Assembly (NCBI GenBank): GCA_019918135.1
Contig: WBZZ01005995.1
Location: 92,001-156,000, forward strand
From: Paulinella micropora
Lineage: Eukaryota; Cercozoa; Imbricatea; Euglyphida; Paulinellidae
DNA length: 64,000 nucleotides
Direction: 5' to 3'
The notes beneath the pieces are model-generated. The model was not told the origin of the DNA. It saw only the letters and a list, made by a program, of their open reading frames with translations, and made no database searches. Shown in pieces: positions 36,456 through 45,770 of this stretch; within the stretch, counting starts at the first letter, position 1, and each line of letters opens with the position of its first letter. The translations under genes and the position numbers were made by a program.

Positions 36456-36791
36456 CACGCGTGGGGGGCCTGCTACGAAACCTGTTTTTGTGTCTTAGGC
36501 TAGGGGCACGCGAGAAGTAAGTCCTGGGCGCGGGAGAAAGCCACCAATTCCCGGGGGGTAAGGAGGGGGAGGGGGGGAGAGAAGAGCAGGGGGGGGGGGG
36601 AATATTCCCCGAGGGAGCCACCGGAGGGGGAAGAGATAAAAGGGGGGGGGGGGGGGCGACAAGTTGTCCCCTAGAGGGATCGACCAAGGCTTGGTTGCGA
36701 GCTAAGATCACTAGACATTCCGTGTGCAAGTGTTAAGACTTTGTCTAGATTTTTATTTTATTTAGTACAACAAAATCGTTCCCGGCCGGGG
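36456..36791. other. G-rich spacer
   Basis: Runs of G (36590-36600, 36640-36656) on the + strand, no convincing gene. The last 60 bases hold TTTTATTTTATTTAGTAC; TTTATT there gives AATAAA on the minus strand for the Skp1 gene that ends at 36792. Confidence 0.6.
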
Positions 36792-37357
36792 CTATGTTTG
36801 CTCTTGCTCGGCCCAGCGGTTCTCGGCGTTGACGGCCATTTCTTCTTCTGGAGTGAAATCGTTTTGGATGTTAAAGGTCTCGCGTATCTGTTCGGTTGTT
36901 TTGCCCTTGATCATTGTCGCCACCTTGGCGCACGCCAGGTCGAGCAGAGGCTTGATGTCCATGTAGTTGGCGGCCAGGATCAAGTCAAAGAGAGTCTCCC
37001 GATCAACATCGACGAATTTCGCGTCCCAGTCGCCGACTATCTCTATCAGATTAGCACTCCTGAGCGGCTTTTCGATCTCCAGCGGCTTATCGTCAGCTAC
37101 ATGCCGCTGCAGGTACTTGACCACAAGAGACAGGATGCCGCTCTTGACCTCTGGCAGAGGGATTATGGACTCTTCCTTGTCCCCCTCGACCATTGTTTTG
37201 ATCAGCTCGGACATTAGGGCCGCTTTCTTGGCAACTGGAAACAACTTTTGTCTTGGGACTCTAGCTGCAAGTTTTCGTCGTCCTCTCCTTCGCCATCCAG
37301 CCCCGTGACGGCCGGCTTATTTTTCTTTTCCTCCTCCTCAAGCAGCGACTGAGACAT
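36792..37357 (-). CDS. Skp1-like SCF ubiquitin-ligase adaptor
   Basis: The Skp1 signature is plain: ALMSELIKTMVEGD, IIPLPEVKSGILSLVVKYLQ (the BTB/POZ fold), then DRETLFDLILAANYMDIKPLLDLAC, VATMIKGKTTEQIRETFNI and the C-terminal hallmark DFTPEEEMAVNAENRWAEQ. Skp1 bridges F-box proteins to Cullin 1. All F-box-contacting C-terminal helices are present. The N-terminal part, from ATG at 37357 (MSQSLLEEEEKK, acidic, longer than usual), lies in another frame than the core; about one break, or an error in the sequence, could account for it. The nearby F-box-like proteins (29052, 55831, 60346) are candidate partners. Confidence 0.88.
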
Positions 37358-37677
37358 CGTGACGGGAGTTCGGTCTGTCGGCCCGATAAAAGCCAAACAA
37401 AGATGTACTACAAAAAAAGGGTGCCGGAGAGAGAGATTGTGCGCGGGAGAGGGGGGGGAGTGCTCCCCCCCCCCCCCCCCACTCTCCTTTTCGGGGAGGA
37501 GGGAGGGGCGGGGTGCTACCCCCCCCTTTTTTTCTCAGGGAGGATGGAGGAGAGCGTTCCCGAGAGGAATAGTCTCTCTTGTCCCTCCCTTTCCTCCTTT
37601 CTCCCCCCCAAGAGCTTTATCATACATTTTATAAGAGATTCTAGGCTAGCTACAACTTACTACATCCACACGCTGAT

Positions 37678-37881
37678 ATGTTTCGACGGAAGAAACGCTC
37701 CTCGGTGCATTGCGCGATCCATTCTGGGCCTGCAGAAAGTAACCTGGACACAGAGCTTTGGAGTGCAGGGGACTGGCAAGCGGTGTTCAAGAAGAACCCG
37801 CCTATTTATAAAAACTCCGTGCCTGGGGTTTTAAAACCAGATCAGAGGCAGATAAGGCAATTAATTTTCTCACAAAACTGA
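37678..37881 (+). CDS. small basic protein (67 residues)
   Basis: ATG at 37678, with TTTTATAAGAG about 42 bases before it as a possible TATA box. The sequence starts MFRRKKRSSVHCAIHSGP, then is mixed (LDTELWSAGDWQAVFKKNPP). No family match. Its stop overlaps AATAAA (TGAATAAAATC), immediately before the ATG of the next gene, so it may be a separate short transcript or an upstream frame on a shared one. The spacer 37358-37677 holds poly-C and poly-G runs only. Confidence 0.55.
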   Translation: MFRRKKRSSVHCAIHSGPAESNLDTELWSAGDWQAVFKKNPPIYKNSVPGVLKPDQRQIRQLIFSQN

Positions 37882-37889
37882 ATAAAATC

Positions 37890-39215
37890 ATGAAATACGA
37901 GAAAATCCCAAGCAGAAAACACCATTTGTGGAACCTGGAAGAAAAGGAACCAATATCAGACTTTGGACAAGAAATTGTAAACCTGGCTAACCCAAGTTTG
38001 ATCCCTGAGAATAAGGACGGGAATTTGGACTTTTCTGTAGCAACCTGCAAACACGAAGACCTCGCTCGGCTTATCCACCGCAAGGGCAAGCTGCACTCTG
38101 CAGGCACTGTCGTGCATACAGATTTTGTAATGCTCAAACAAATATCAACGTTATACAAAGCAGAGCCTGCAACAGAAGAAATCGACAACGTGTTTTGGGA
38201 AGCGCAAGTTCGTCATATCCTGTACAAAGGGACAAATGGATTTGTATCACCGGTGCTGCGCGCCTTTGTTTCCTACACCCAAGAAAATTACGCTAAAAAA
38301 AAGGATCCCGTCTACTACATCTGCCTGCCCGTAGCAGGCGAACACTTTTTCTTTTCAGATCAGGTCGTCTCGAAACAGGTTCGCCGGCAATTTTTAAAGG
38401 ACCTCGCCCAGGAGAGAGAGGTGTTGAACAGAGAACACTTGCTCTATCTGGATACGCGCGGGCGCCACTATGCATACAACGAGGAGACAAAAGCGGTCCG
38501 CTGTGCAGACTGGGACCACACGCGCATGATCCACATCAAGCCTGTAAAAGTCACTGGGACAAGATCTGACCAAGCGCATACCTTTTTGCGCGAGCTGTAC
38601 AAAGTATCAAAGAGTAAGAATCCAAGTGTAAGAGAGGTAGTCAAGTTTACCAACGCAATCAGCTTCTACTGTGGCTGGTGGTTGGAGGAGGCAGAGGGAG
38701 AGGGAGAGGAAAACGAGGAGGGCGGAAAGGAGAAGGGGGGCTTACTCTGGTTGCGAGTGGCCAAATCGTTGCAAGAAGAGGTTGTAAGCGAAGACGGCTC
38801 TGTGGAGAAAAGGAAGCAAGTATGTGCGTTATGGTGCGCAGACCTTCTAACGCAGGGCAGAGACAGTCCCTTCTTGGTCTGGTATCAGTATATGCAAGAA
38901 GGCGGCGCAGAGTGGCCTGCGACAGAGTTGCACAACAGAAAAAATAGGTTTTTATTTCCCTACCTCTTCAGATACGGTCTTCTCGAAAAAGCAGGTGATT
39001 ATCCAGAGGGAAAATACCAACTGGCCTCTCCGCGCAGAATTGTGGGAGACAAGGACGTAACAAACAAAGTTTTATATAATTCTATCTTATGTACCCTCCC
39101 AGATGACCAGGTTGAAAGGCATAACGCTTTCTGTTACCTGGCAAAAGAGATGTGCGAGCTAGTGCTCAAGCACATGCAAAGAGAATGTAGTACAAGTGTC
39201 TTAAAAGTAAAATAA
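37890..39215 (+). CDS. protein-kinase-like protein, catalytic residues mostly present
   Basis: 441 residues from ATG at 37890. Kinase elements in order: VVHTDFVMLKQIS with Lys83 where the VAIK lysine stands; FWEAQVRHIL with Glu104 as the helix-C glutamate; hinge PVYYICLPVAG (140-150); catalytic loop LLYLDTRGRHYAYN with Asp188 and Asn197; and CADWDHTRM with Asp207 as the DFG aspartate (DWD). The glycine loop is not evident (no GxGxxG). This is the most complete of the divergent kinase-like family here and might be active. A glutamate/glycine-rich insert (EEAEGEGEENEEGGKEKGG) lies at about 263-283. Stop followed by ATT/AATAAG-like sequence. Confidence 0.7.
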   Translation: MKYEKIPSRKHHLWNLEEKEPISDFGQEIVNLANPSLIPENKDGNLDFSVATCKHEDLARLIHRKGKLHSAGTVVHTDFVMLKQISTLYKAEPATEEIDNVFWEAQVRHILYKGTNGFVSPVLRAFVSYTQENYAKKKDPVYYICLPVAGEHFFFSDQVVSKQVRRQFLKDLAQEREVLNREHLLYLDTRGRHYAYNEETKAVRCADWDHTRMIHIKPVKVTGTRSDQAHTFLRELYKVSKSKNPSVREVVKFTNAISFYCGWWLEEAEGEGEENEEGGKEKGGLLWLRVAKSLQEEVVSEDGSVEKRKQVCALWCADLLTQGRDSPFLVWYQYMQEGGAEWPATELHNRKNRFLFPYLFRYGLLEKAGDYPEGKYQLASPRRIVGDKDVTNKVLYNSILCTLPDDQVERHNAFCYLAKEMCELVLKHMQRECSTSVLKVK

Positions 39216-39285
39216 GTGTTTTTAATTGATAACAACTTCAAAGGCTTTTTTTCCAGTCCGCGCCAGCGGGGGCTGGATGGAAGAC

Positions 39286-40047
39286 TTACATGGATGCGCA
39301 ACAGCCCCCGAGGGCCGGCTCGGCGGGACACGCGAGCGATATAGGCGCGGTTCCCTCCCGCGCGGGGTCCGAGTACAGATCGCCCCAGAGTGCCCGGCGC
39401 CTGGCCACCGCCAGCGCGAGGTGCTCGTCTAGCTTTTGTTGGAGTTCCTTGTAAGTACTGCTGACCGCGCTGGTACAACAATGATCTGCACAGGCCTGGT
39501 CTATAATGCTCTGGTACTGCGCGACGGCGGCCGGTGTGTCGGCGTGGGTAATGTCCTGCTTGCAGCCAAACAGCACCAGCTGGCAGTGCTCCGGAACTGC
39601 CAGTTGCGCCCTGCCGAGCCAGTGGCCAAGCGTGTCGGCTACGCTGGCGGGGTTGCTGCGATCATAACACACCAGCGCCACGTCGGCGTTCTTCCACAGG
39701 TTATGGACAATGTTCGAAAACCTTTCTTGCCCCGCCGTGTCCCAGATACACACCGAATATTCTTGGCCATGGATCACCTTTTTCTGCAACAACTTGAAGT
39801 CAACGCCCACAGTGGGCAATCGCTGTGCCCCGGCCGCCGCGCCGACGGCGGGCTTCTTGTTGTCTGTCAGCTTTTCCAACAGGCAGGTCTTGCCCGCGCC
39901 AGAGGGCCCCAAAAAAACAACCTTGAGCCTGGGCACGCCCACACGAACTCTGCCTTGCACCTGCCGGCCCCCCGACGACCACGACAGCGGAGAGCCGCGC
40001 GCGGGGCTGATCTGGTCTTGTCCTTGCACAACCAGGGCCCGCCACAT
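39286..40047 (-). CDS. Rab/Ras-like small GTPase with CaaX end
   Basis: 253 residues from ATG at 40047. P-loop GPSGAGKT, switch I threonine in LPTVGVDF, switch II WDTAGQERF, G4 element GCKQD (for NKxD) and a degenerate G5 (SAVSS). The effector stretch TVGVDF is Rab-like. The protein ends CASM, a classic CaaX box (preceded by another Cys) that would be farnesylated and anchor it to membranes; Rabs usually carry double-Cys geranylgeranylation, so this is unusual. About 40 residues precede the GTPase domain, and there is a loop of about 12 residues (AVGAAAGAQR) before switch I. Likely interferes with vesicle traffic. Confidence 0.9.
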   Translation of the reverse strand: MWRALVVQGQDQISPARGSPLSWSSGGRQVQGRVRVGVPRLKVVFLGPSGAGKTCLLEKLTDNKKPAVGAAAGAQRLPTVGVDFKLLQKKVIHGQEYSVCIWDTAGQERFSNIVHNLWKNADVALVCYDRSNPASVADTLGHWLGRAQLAVPEHCQLVLFGCKQDITHADTPAAVAQYQSIIDQACADHCCTSAVSSTYKELQQKLDEHLALAVARRRALWGDLYSDPAREGTAPISLACPAEPALGGCCASM

Positions 40048-40227
40048 TTTAAACCCGCCCCTCGCGGAACAAGAGCGAGAGAAGAAGGAAGCAGCAACAT
40101 ACCAAGAAAAAGGGAGGGAGGGAGGAGGGGAGGGAGGAGGCCGCGAGGGGCCATGCCATGTCGGGGGGGAAAGGGAGGAGAGAGGGGGGGGGGGGGGGAG
40201 TATGTCGGGGGGAACCCCCGCGGGGGC

Positions 40228-41364
40228 TCAAGCCCAGAAAGAAGCTGGGCCCAAGTAAAGGCCAATCAAGTCCGATATACAGGCCGGCCATCCTAGGTGC
40301 AAGGCGGCCCAGGGAGCAAGTTCCTGACTGAACCAACGAGTTCGCCCATCGTCGAGTTCCTGCCAAGAAATATGATAGTCTCCTGGGCCCTCTTGAGGCC
40401 CCCGACATAGCCCCCTCAGCGCAAAGCCCTGGCGCTCCAACACGCAGCGCACGTAGGCGTAGGGTTTGGTGCCGAGCGCATGCCGCTCGGCCAGGCTCTC
40501 CAACACACGGTCGTCGCGCGCGTCAATGGCATACGAAGCCACATTCCAGTCGGCATCCTCTCTCCGCCACCAAGCCAGGAGCTGTTCCGTGTACCTGTGC
40601 CGGTACAGCCGGAGGTACAGACGCGTCCGCTGTCGTTCTACAGTAAGCGCGTCTAAGAACAAGGGGACGCGCGGCTGCTGCCGCAAAAAGCACCCACTGG
40701 GTTGCAGCATAACCCATAACAGATCGCCCTGCCGCGCGTACAAAAGCCGCAGCGCATTCGCGACCCCGGATAACTGACGCGCCGCCAATTTTTGCTGGTA
40801 CGTGTTCGCCGTGGCCTCAAAGCCCTGGTCCAGTATTGTCTGTGCGCGCGGTAAGTCCGCCGGTTGTACGTCGAGGTACGCGCGCCGCATGCACTGCCAC
40901 TGAGCCGCTCGGCTCTTGTGCTGTGCGTATTTGTCAGCCGACACGTGTAGCTCGCACAAAAGACGCACCAGCACATTTGCGCTCTCCTGGCGCCAGTAGT
41001 ACCGACCTCTCTGCTTGCTGCACAATCTGCGAGCCCCGTGAGGGTTGTTATTGAAAACGCACCGGAGCTTTGCTAGGTCCAGGTCGTGTCCGCTGCCAGA
41101 CTCCCGAGCACAGGCCTGTGTGAGCAAGTCCTGTCGTATCTCTGCTAGCGGAGGCGGTGGGCAGTAAAGTCTAGCTAGCAACTCACTTCGCCGCTGTGCG
41201 TTTTCCAGGGCAAAACGGGGCACACAGTGCCCCGCGCGGGGGGCAGCACTAGCAAGCGCTTGTGTGTTGCGGACGCTCGCGTCCAAATCCCAGAGGATTT
41301 CAACGGGTGGTGGTAGCCCCGCTCGTATCTTACTCTCGTCGCTTTCTTGCTGTCTCCACGCCAT
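40228..41364 (-). CDS. uncharacterised 378-residue helical protein
   Basis: ATG at 41364 (MAWRQQESDESKIRAG); upstream codons in frame run through poly-pyrimidine spacer. The sequence is alpha-helical, arginine- and tyrosine-rich (LYLRLYRHRYTEQLLAWWRR, VRLLCELHVSADKYAQHKSR), with no membrane segment, zinc site or recognised fold. RILYARQGDLLW-like strands near the middle (LYARQGDLLWVMLQ) and LDALTVERQRTRLYL recall the C-lobe style of the local kinase-like family, but the match is weak. It ends near a GC-rich spacer with poly-G (40180-40200) and is followed by the Rab-like gene on the same strand. Confidence 0.65.
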   Translation of the reverse strand: MAWRQQESDESKIRAGLPPPVEILWDLDASVRNTQALASAAPRAGHCVPRFALENAQRRSELLARLYCPPPPLAEIRQDLLTQACARESGSGHDLDLAKLRCVFNNNPHGARRLCSKQRGRYYWRQESANVLVRLLCELHVSADKYAQHKSRAAQWQCMRRAYLDVQPADLPRAQTILDQGFEATANTYQQKLAARQLSGVANALRLLYARQGDLLWVMLQPSGCFLRQQPRVPLFLDALTVERQRTRLYLRLYRHRYTEQLLAWWRREDADWNVASYAIDARDDRVLESLAERHALGTKPYAYVRCVLERQGFALRGLCRGPQEGPGDYHISWQELDDGRTRWFSQELAPWAALHLGWPACISDLIGLYLGPASFWA

Positions 41365-41654
41365 GCCTCTCAGCGCTGTTCCCTCTCGCTTGCTATAGGT
41401 GCCAAAAAAAGCAAAAGAAAACAAAAGCGAGAGGAAAAAGAGACAACACACCAACTGTAACGAGGAGGGGGGCGGAGGAGGACGGGGGAAGGGAAAAGGG
41501 CACTCTCCTCCCCTCCCCCCCCCTCCCGACCCCAACCCCTCCCCCCCCCCCCCGTGCCCCCCGTGGCCCCCCCCTACACAACACAACACAACACAACACG
41601 GGAAAAAAAGAGCAAAAAAAAAAGGGGAAGAGAGAAGGAGGACGGAGGAATATA

Positions 41655-43064
41655 ATGCAAGTTTGGTGGGAGCGAGTGTTGACAAAGTTTTCAGTTGAGC
41701 TGAAAGCCCCGGGCAAAGCCCCGGAAAGTTCGTGCCATGACAAGTACAAACTTGACCAGCAAGACACCCGCGACTTGTTAGATACGCTCGAAAGCGCAGA
41801 ACTGGTTGGCGTGGGGTCTTTTGGCTCCGTGTTCGGCGACCAGGACGGGTCGGTTGTGGTTAAGCTAACGTACGACCCGACGGGTAGTCAGTGGCATGGC
41901 ATGAAGCTAGGAACAGCGCTGAGAGTGGCCAGCCCCTTGCGCGGGGCTTTGGCTCTAGAACGAACGTGCGTGCGTGAGTGGTTGACCAAGCACCAGGACA
42001 ACGACCAGTCGGACGTTGCCAAGGAACTGGCCCGTATGCAGTCGCGTTTGGATTGGGACTCGAAGAATAAACGACGCAAGATCAGGCCACTGACACAGAA
42101 AGAGAGCTTTTGGGCGCTGGTAATGGACAGGCTAGACACTGACTTGGATGAATTCCTGTCGGGTGACCACGAGGGAGCTAGCGGGGAGGTTTCTTCGCTA
42201 GCACCCCCCGCTCCGCAACTGTGCCAACATGTGCTGCAACCACTAGTTTGTCACCTAGTACGACTGGCCGAAGCGGGGGTTTTTTTTCACGACCTGAAGG
42301 CCTCGAACGTGCTCTTGGCGCTGCGGAGGGGGGGAGCAGGCCCCGGCAAGTGCGTGGTGCGTCACGTACTGTTGGCGGATTTAGACGAAGCGTGCTTCTC
42401 GTATTTGCCCCCGCTGCCAGGCGGGCATGCAGACGCTCTGACCGCCTACCTGGTGTCCGTCTGTCCGGACGCGCTAGCCTCCGCTCTGCCCCACTGGCAG
42501 GGCTGGAACGCGCGTCGTTTCTGGAGTGCGTGGGGGGCAGCGCGCAGCACTTATTTGGACATTACCCCAAGCAAGGGACTGCGCTACTGGAGCTTGTACG
42601 CGCTGGCCCAGTTGCCCAACGGGCTCGCGCGCCTGACAAGGGCTGTTGCCAAGAAGCTCGTGGACCCTCTGCCGCCCCTGCCCGAGCGTGATTTTAAGGC
42701 TTTGCGACGCATGCTACGGGGCAACAGACAATTTAGGAACAACGAACGTCGTTTTATGTCCTGTTACCACCCCCCAGGCAAGGACGACGACGACGACGTC
42801 GGCACTCGCACCGCCACGTACAGCTTCCCCAGCCTGCACGCAGCCTATGTCGCCACGGAGCTCGGCGCACTCACTCACTACGTGCTCGCGCGTCTCCTGC
42901 AGATAGAGGGCAGATCGTGGCGCGCCTCCGATGACAGCTCTAATAATTTAGAAATAGCACTGTTGATCACCGAATGGGCGCTGGGGGCTAAGGCCGGTCG
43001 CGGCATACTGTACCGACTGATTGAAAAACGGCTACAAAAACTAACAGGCTGGCCGCCTACCTGA
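41655..43064 (+). CDS. serine/threonine protein kinase
   Basis: 469 residues from ATG at 41655. Glycine loop GVGSFGSVF (52-60), VVVKL with catalytic Lys70, helix C around residue 100-110 (ALERTCVREWL), hinge WALVMDRLDTDLDEFL (153-168), catalytic loop FHDLKASNVLL (HDLKxxN, 212-218) and LADLDEA (DLD for DFG, 241-244). All catalytic residues are kept, so activity is likely. The activation segment and C-lobe are atypical (long inserts LRRGGAGPGKC, LPPLPGGHADAL). Substrate unknown; host-directed or virion kinases are common in large viruses. Starts after a long mixed spacer with poly-C and ACAAC repeats. Confidence 0.9.
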   Translation: MQVWWERVLTKFSVELKAPGKAPESSCHDKYKLDQQDTRDLLDTLESAELVGVGSFGSVFGDQDGSVVVKLTYDPTGSQWHGMKLGTALRVASPLRGALALERTCVREWLTKHQDNDQSDVAKELARMQSRLDWDSKNKRRKIRPLTQKESFWALVMDRLDTDLDEFLSGDHEGASGEVSSLAPPAPQLCQHVLQPLVCHLVRLAEAGVFFHDLKASNVLLALRRGGAGPGKCVVRHVLLADLDEACFSYLPPLPGGHADALTAYLVSVCPDALASALPHWQGWNARRFWSAWGAARSTYLDITPSKGLRYWSLYALAQLPNGLARLTRAVAKKLVDPLPPLPERDFKALRRMLRGNRQFRNNERRFMSCYHPPGKDDDDDVGTRTATYSFPSLHAAYVATELGALTHYVLARLLQIEGRSWRASDDSSNNLEIALLITEWALGAKAGRGILYRLIEKRLQKLTGWPPT

Positions 43065-43153
43065 CTTTTTCAAGTCCACGCTTTTCTTTGCCATGGCTGA
43101 GAGTGTGTTGTTTTTTTGGGTTTATTAAATTCTTTTTTTTTACATGCCGGCTG

Positions 43154-44083
43154 CTAACCGGCGTCAAATGCAGAGCGCGCGCCGGTTAGCAGCGCGCTTG
43201 GCACCGGTCTCATAGCCACGCCGTAGGTACCGACACAGACCACCGCCGAGGCCACGCGCAGCCTGCACTCGTACGTCTGCTCAAACAGCCACTCGGCCAT
43301 GGCGGCTTGCACCAGGAAACGGTGCATGGGCGTATCGGGCCAGCCCGCCCAGGACAACCCCCGCAGCACTGGTGCGCCAGGCAGAGCACTGTCAAAGACT
43401 GCCTGTGACTTTTTGATCTCAAGCAGCCACAAAGTGTCCGTCTTCTTTTCAAACCAGACCTGGCCTATTTGAGTGCACAGTTCTAGTCCAGGCGTATGCA
43501 CCCGGAGCTGCGCAGCCACGGGCCGCCCAAAACGTCCGTACAGAAAGGATAAAACGCTGGCTGCCAAGGGGTGGAGCCGCCACAGGAGCTTCCCGGCCAG
43601 ACACAGCCCCGTGCAAGCCTCCAAGCCGGCCCGGAAGCGCCGCAGCTCGGCGGGGGGCGCCCCGTCCCATATCACATATTCTTTGGCCCACAGTGTCCCG
43701 CTCAGCACTGGCTCCCTGGCCTTGAGCGCCATCTGCACCAACGCGTTTAGCTGCTGATCCACCACGACGCCATTGCCGCGCCCGAAAAAGGGCGATCGTA
43801 CGACCCGTGCGCCGCCAGCAGAGTGCCTGCGTGCTGGTGTGCCTTTACGAACCCCCCGGCGCCAGCTACGATAAACATTTTGAGCCGCGGTCGTCTTCTT
43901 ATGCCTGACTCGAGGGCTTTTCTGCCACACCTCTGCCTCCAGCCAACCATGCAGCCCGTTCAGAGCGCGGCCCTTATAGCAAGGGATAAAGCTCGGAGGC
44001 CGTTGGTAAATCTTGTCGGTTACCTCGGGGCGTCGTGCCCAGTACAAATTCGCCGCTGCGGGTTTAGCTTTTCTTGTGTGCAT
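43154..44083 (-). CDS. PD-(D/E)XK nuclease-like protein
   Basis: 309 residues from ATG at 44083. A basic N-terminal third (HTRKAKPAAANLYWARR, RHKKTTAAQNVYRSWRRG) precedes a core with GLELCTQIGQVWFEKKTDTLWLLEIKKSQ: an acidic residue or Gln in one strand and the E-x-K pair in the next, typical of this nuclease fold. HRFLVQAAMAEWLFEQTYEC then gives the helix, and RVASAVVCVGTYG the last strand. Similar proteins act as recombinases or repair nucleases. The first acidic metal ligand is unclear, so activity is uncertain. AATAAA on the coding strand lies close after the stop (TTTATTAAA near 43120). Confidence 0.65.
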   Translation of the reverse strand: MHTRKAKPAAANLYWARRPEVTDKIYQRPPSFIPCYKGRALNGLHGWLEAEVWQKSPRVRHKKTTAAQNVYRSWRRGVRKGTPARRHSAGGARVVRSPFFGRGNGVVVDQQLNALVQMALKAREPVLSGTLWAKEYVIWDGAPPAELRRFRAGLEACTGLCLAGKLLWRLHPLAASVLSFLYGRFGRPVAAQLRVHTPGLELCTQIGQVWFEKKTDTLWLLEIKKSQAVFDSALPGAPVLRGLSWAGWPDTPMHRFLVQAAMAEWLFEQTYECRLRVASAVVCVGTYGVAMRPVPSALLTGARSAFDAG

Positions 44084-44407
44084 TTTTTTTAGGTCCTTGC
44101 CGGCAAGGAAACGAGGGGAGGGGGGGAGGGGGGGGGGGCAAAGAAGGCGAAAGGGAAGAGAACGGGGAGGGGGAAGGGGGGGGGGGGAAGGGGAGGGGAG
44201 GGAGAGAGAGAAGAGGGAGAAGAAAGGGGGGGGGAGGGAAAAAAGACAGCCCCCCCCCCCGCCCTTCCTTGTTTCATTTTTCTTTGGTCTACTTTTTGGT
44301 TTTTTTTTTGTTGTTGTTTGTTGCTGTCTTGTTTCCGAAACAGCATCTCAGGAAAGGTGAGAGAGAGCAAGAGGGAAAGACAAGACACGCACGCGCGTTC
44401 CCCGGCA
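44084..44407. other. purine-rich spacer
   Basis: A G/A-only stretch (about 44105-44240) with many G runs, then poly-C and a T-rich tract. It lies between two divergent genes (PD-(D/E)XK-like and FEN-like), so it must hold both promoters. No gene or clear TATA box is seen; G-quadruplex formation is possible. Confidence 0.5.
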
Positions 44408-45697
44408 ATGGGTCTGTATGGAGGTTGGAAGATGCTGGAAGACATTAGCCCCGAAGCATTGCACGCGGGACAGCTCGGGGCCGTACCAGCCGCGGGTGGT
44501 CCGCTGGTGGTGGTGCAGGATACGCTGGTTCGCCTCCAGCACCTGTGCATAGAGGCCGCCAAGCGACGTGCAGAGGGCGAAAGCGAAATCTGGGCGCGGT
44601 TGGCGCCCACGCTGGTAACGCGCGTGCTGCAGGAACACCCGCTGGCTTGTGCGGTGGTGTTGGTGGCCGACAAGCCTGCGCTCACAATGCCACTAAAGCA
44701 GGCGACCCAACAGAAACGTGCGCAATCGCGTGCCACGCTTGCGCGGGTCCCGCACAAGCTGCCTACGCCCGAGCAGATCCAGGTCGCAGCGGAGGACGAA
44801 AGGCTGCTGCACAACGGAGAGGCTATTGCGGGCGCATACGCAGAGGACTTGCTAGCTGAACGAAAGACTCGCCCTCTACTGCTACAGCACGTCCAAGATC
44901 TGCTCCTGCGCTCCAACGAGCTAAAGGACGCACGGGCATGGAGACACCTAGCCACCCCGACCGCAAGCCGAGCGCAGGCCGCCTCCTACCCACTGGTAGT
45001 GCTCGATTTAGGCTGCGCCGGCGGTTGCTGGACGCTCGAACCAGAGAGCACGGGGGGCCGTCTGTTTTGGCACCAGGGACGCTACAGCGCGGTGCAAGAA
45101 GGGAAAGCAGACCTGGGCTGTTTTAGGTGGGCCGAACGCACCCGCACGTCCCTGCCCGACTGCCGCGTTCTCTTCGACACGGTCGACACTGATTTTCTCG
45201 CGCTCGGGCTCATTGCCTTGTCAAAGTACGACCCGGCCTGCGAAAGACCGTCCCTGCTAGTCTCGTTCCGTCGCAAGTTTCTGTTGGACCTGAACAAGGT
45301 CTATGACTTCTTGCGGCGCTGCCCCGGCGGTGTCAGCGCTTGGCTGCGCGCCGTCATGCTCAACGGAACGGACTTTCTACCGCACGCGAGCTGTGCGGCA
45401 GGTCTTGCGGCCAGAGCCCTGCTAGCGGTGCAGGAGGAGCGCGAGCGCGGCCCCGCGCTTGGATACTCCGACCTGCGAACCTTTGTGCTCGACGTGTGTG
45501 CCGCCTATGTTTACAAATCCAGGGGCAGCGTGCCCTTTGAGTCGAAGCGTACGGCAGAGGAATTTCATCTTGATACACGTCTGCTAACGAAACGTCTGCC
45601 AGACCTCAAGACCCTGCGAAAAGCCATGGAAATACACAACTTGCAAGTTCGCTACTGGCAATCACTCCACCTGCCCGAAACTAGCCCAGCCAGCTAG
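44408..45697 (+). CDS. FEN1/XRN-like 5' nuclease (PIN fold)
   Basis: 429 residues, ATG at 44408; Gly2 is followed by LYGGWKML, like the MGIxGLxxxL start of FEN1-type nucleases. Further elements: VVVQDTL (first acidic), VVLVADKPALTMPLKQATQQKRAQSR (the D-x2-P..K..T..R pattern), then after an insert FDTVDTDFLALGLIAL (the E/D-x-D-x-D metal motif) and MLNGTDFLPH, the GNDFLPH signature shared with XRN enzymes. These proteins trim 5' flaps or degrade 5'-phosphorylated RNA/DNA. The insert between 120 and 190 replaces the usual helical arch. Some acidic positions of the first motif look substituted, so activity should not be assumed. Convergent with the gene ending at 45771. Confidence 0.75.
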   Translation: MGLYGGWKMLEDISPEALHAGQLGAVPAAGGPLVVVQDTLVRLQHLCIEAAKRRAEGESEIWARLAPTLVTRVLQEHPLACAVVLVADKPALTMPLKQATQQKRAQSRATLARVPHKLPTPEQIQVAAEDERLLHNGEAIAGAYAEDLLAERKTRPLLLQHVQDLLLRSNELKDARAWRHLATPTASRAQAASYPLVVLDLGCAGGCWTLEPESTGGRLFWHQGRYSAVQEGKADLGCFRWAERTRTSLPDCRVLFDTVDTDFLALGLIALSKYDPACERPSLLVSFRRKFLLDLNKVYDFLRRCPGGVSAWLRAVMLNGTDFLPHASCAAGLAARALLAVQEERERGPALGYSDLRTFVLDVCAAYVYKSRGSVPFESKRTAEEFHLDTRLLTKRLPDLKTLRKAMEIHNLQVRYWQSLHLPETSPAS

Positions 45698-45770
45698 TTT
45701 TTCGGGGCAAGCTCCGAGACCCAGCAGTGGCTCTGCGCAAAAGTTTTATTAAAGAAATTGACCAAACTCT

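Noticed and set aside
40228-41685. N-terminal extension of the 378-residue protein to 41685
   Set aside because: The extra codons read through poly-pyrimidine spacer (runs of G, S, F and P) and the proper ATG is at 41364.
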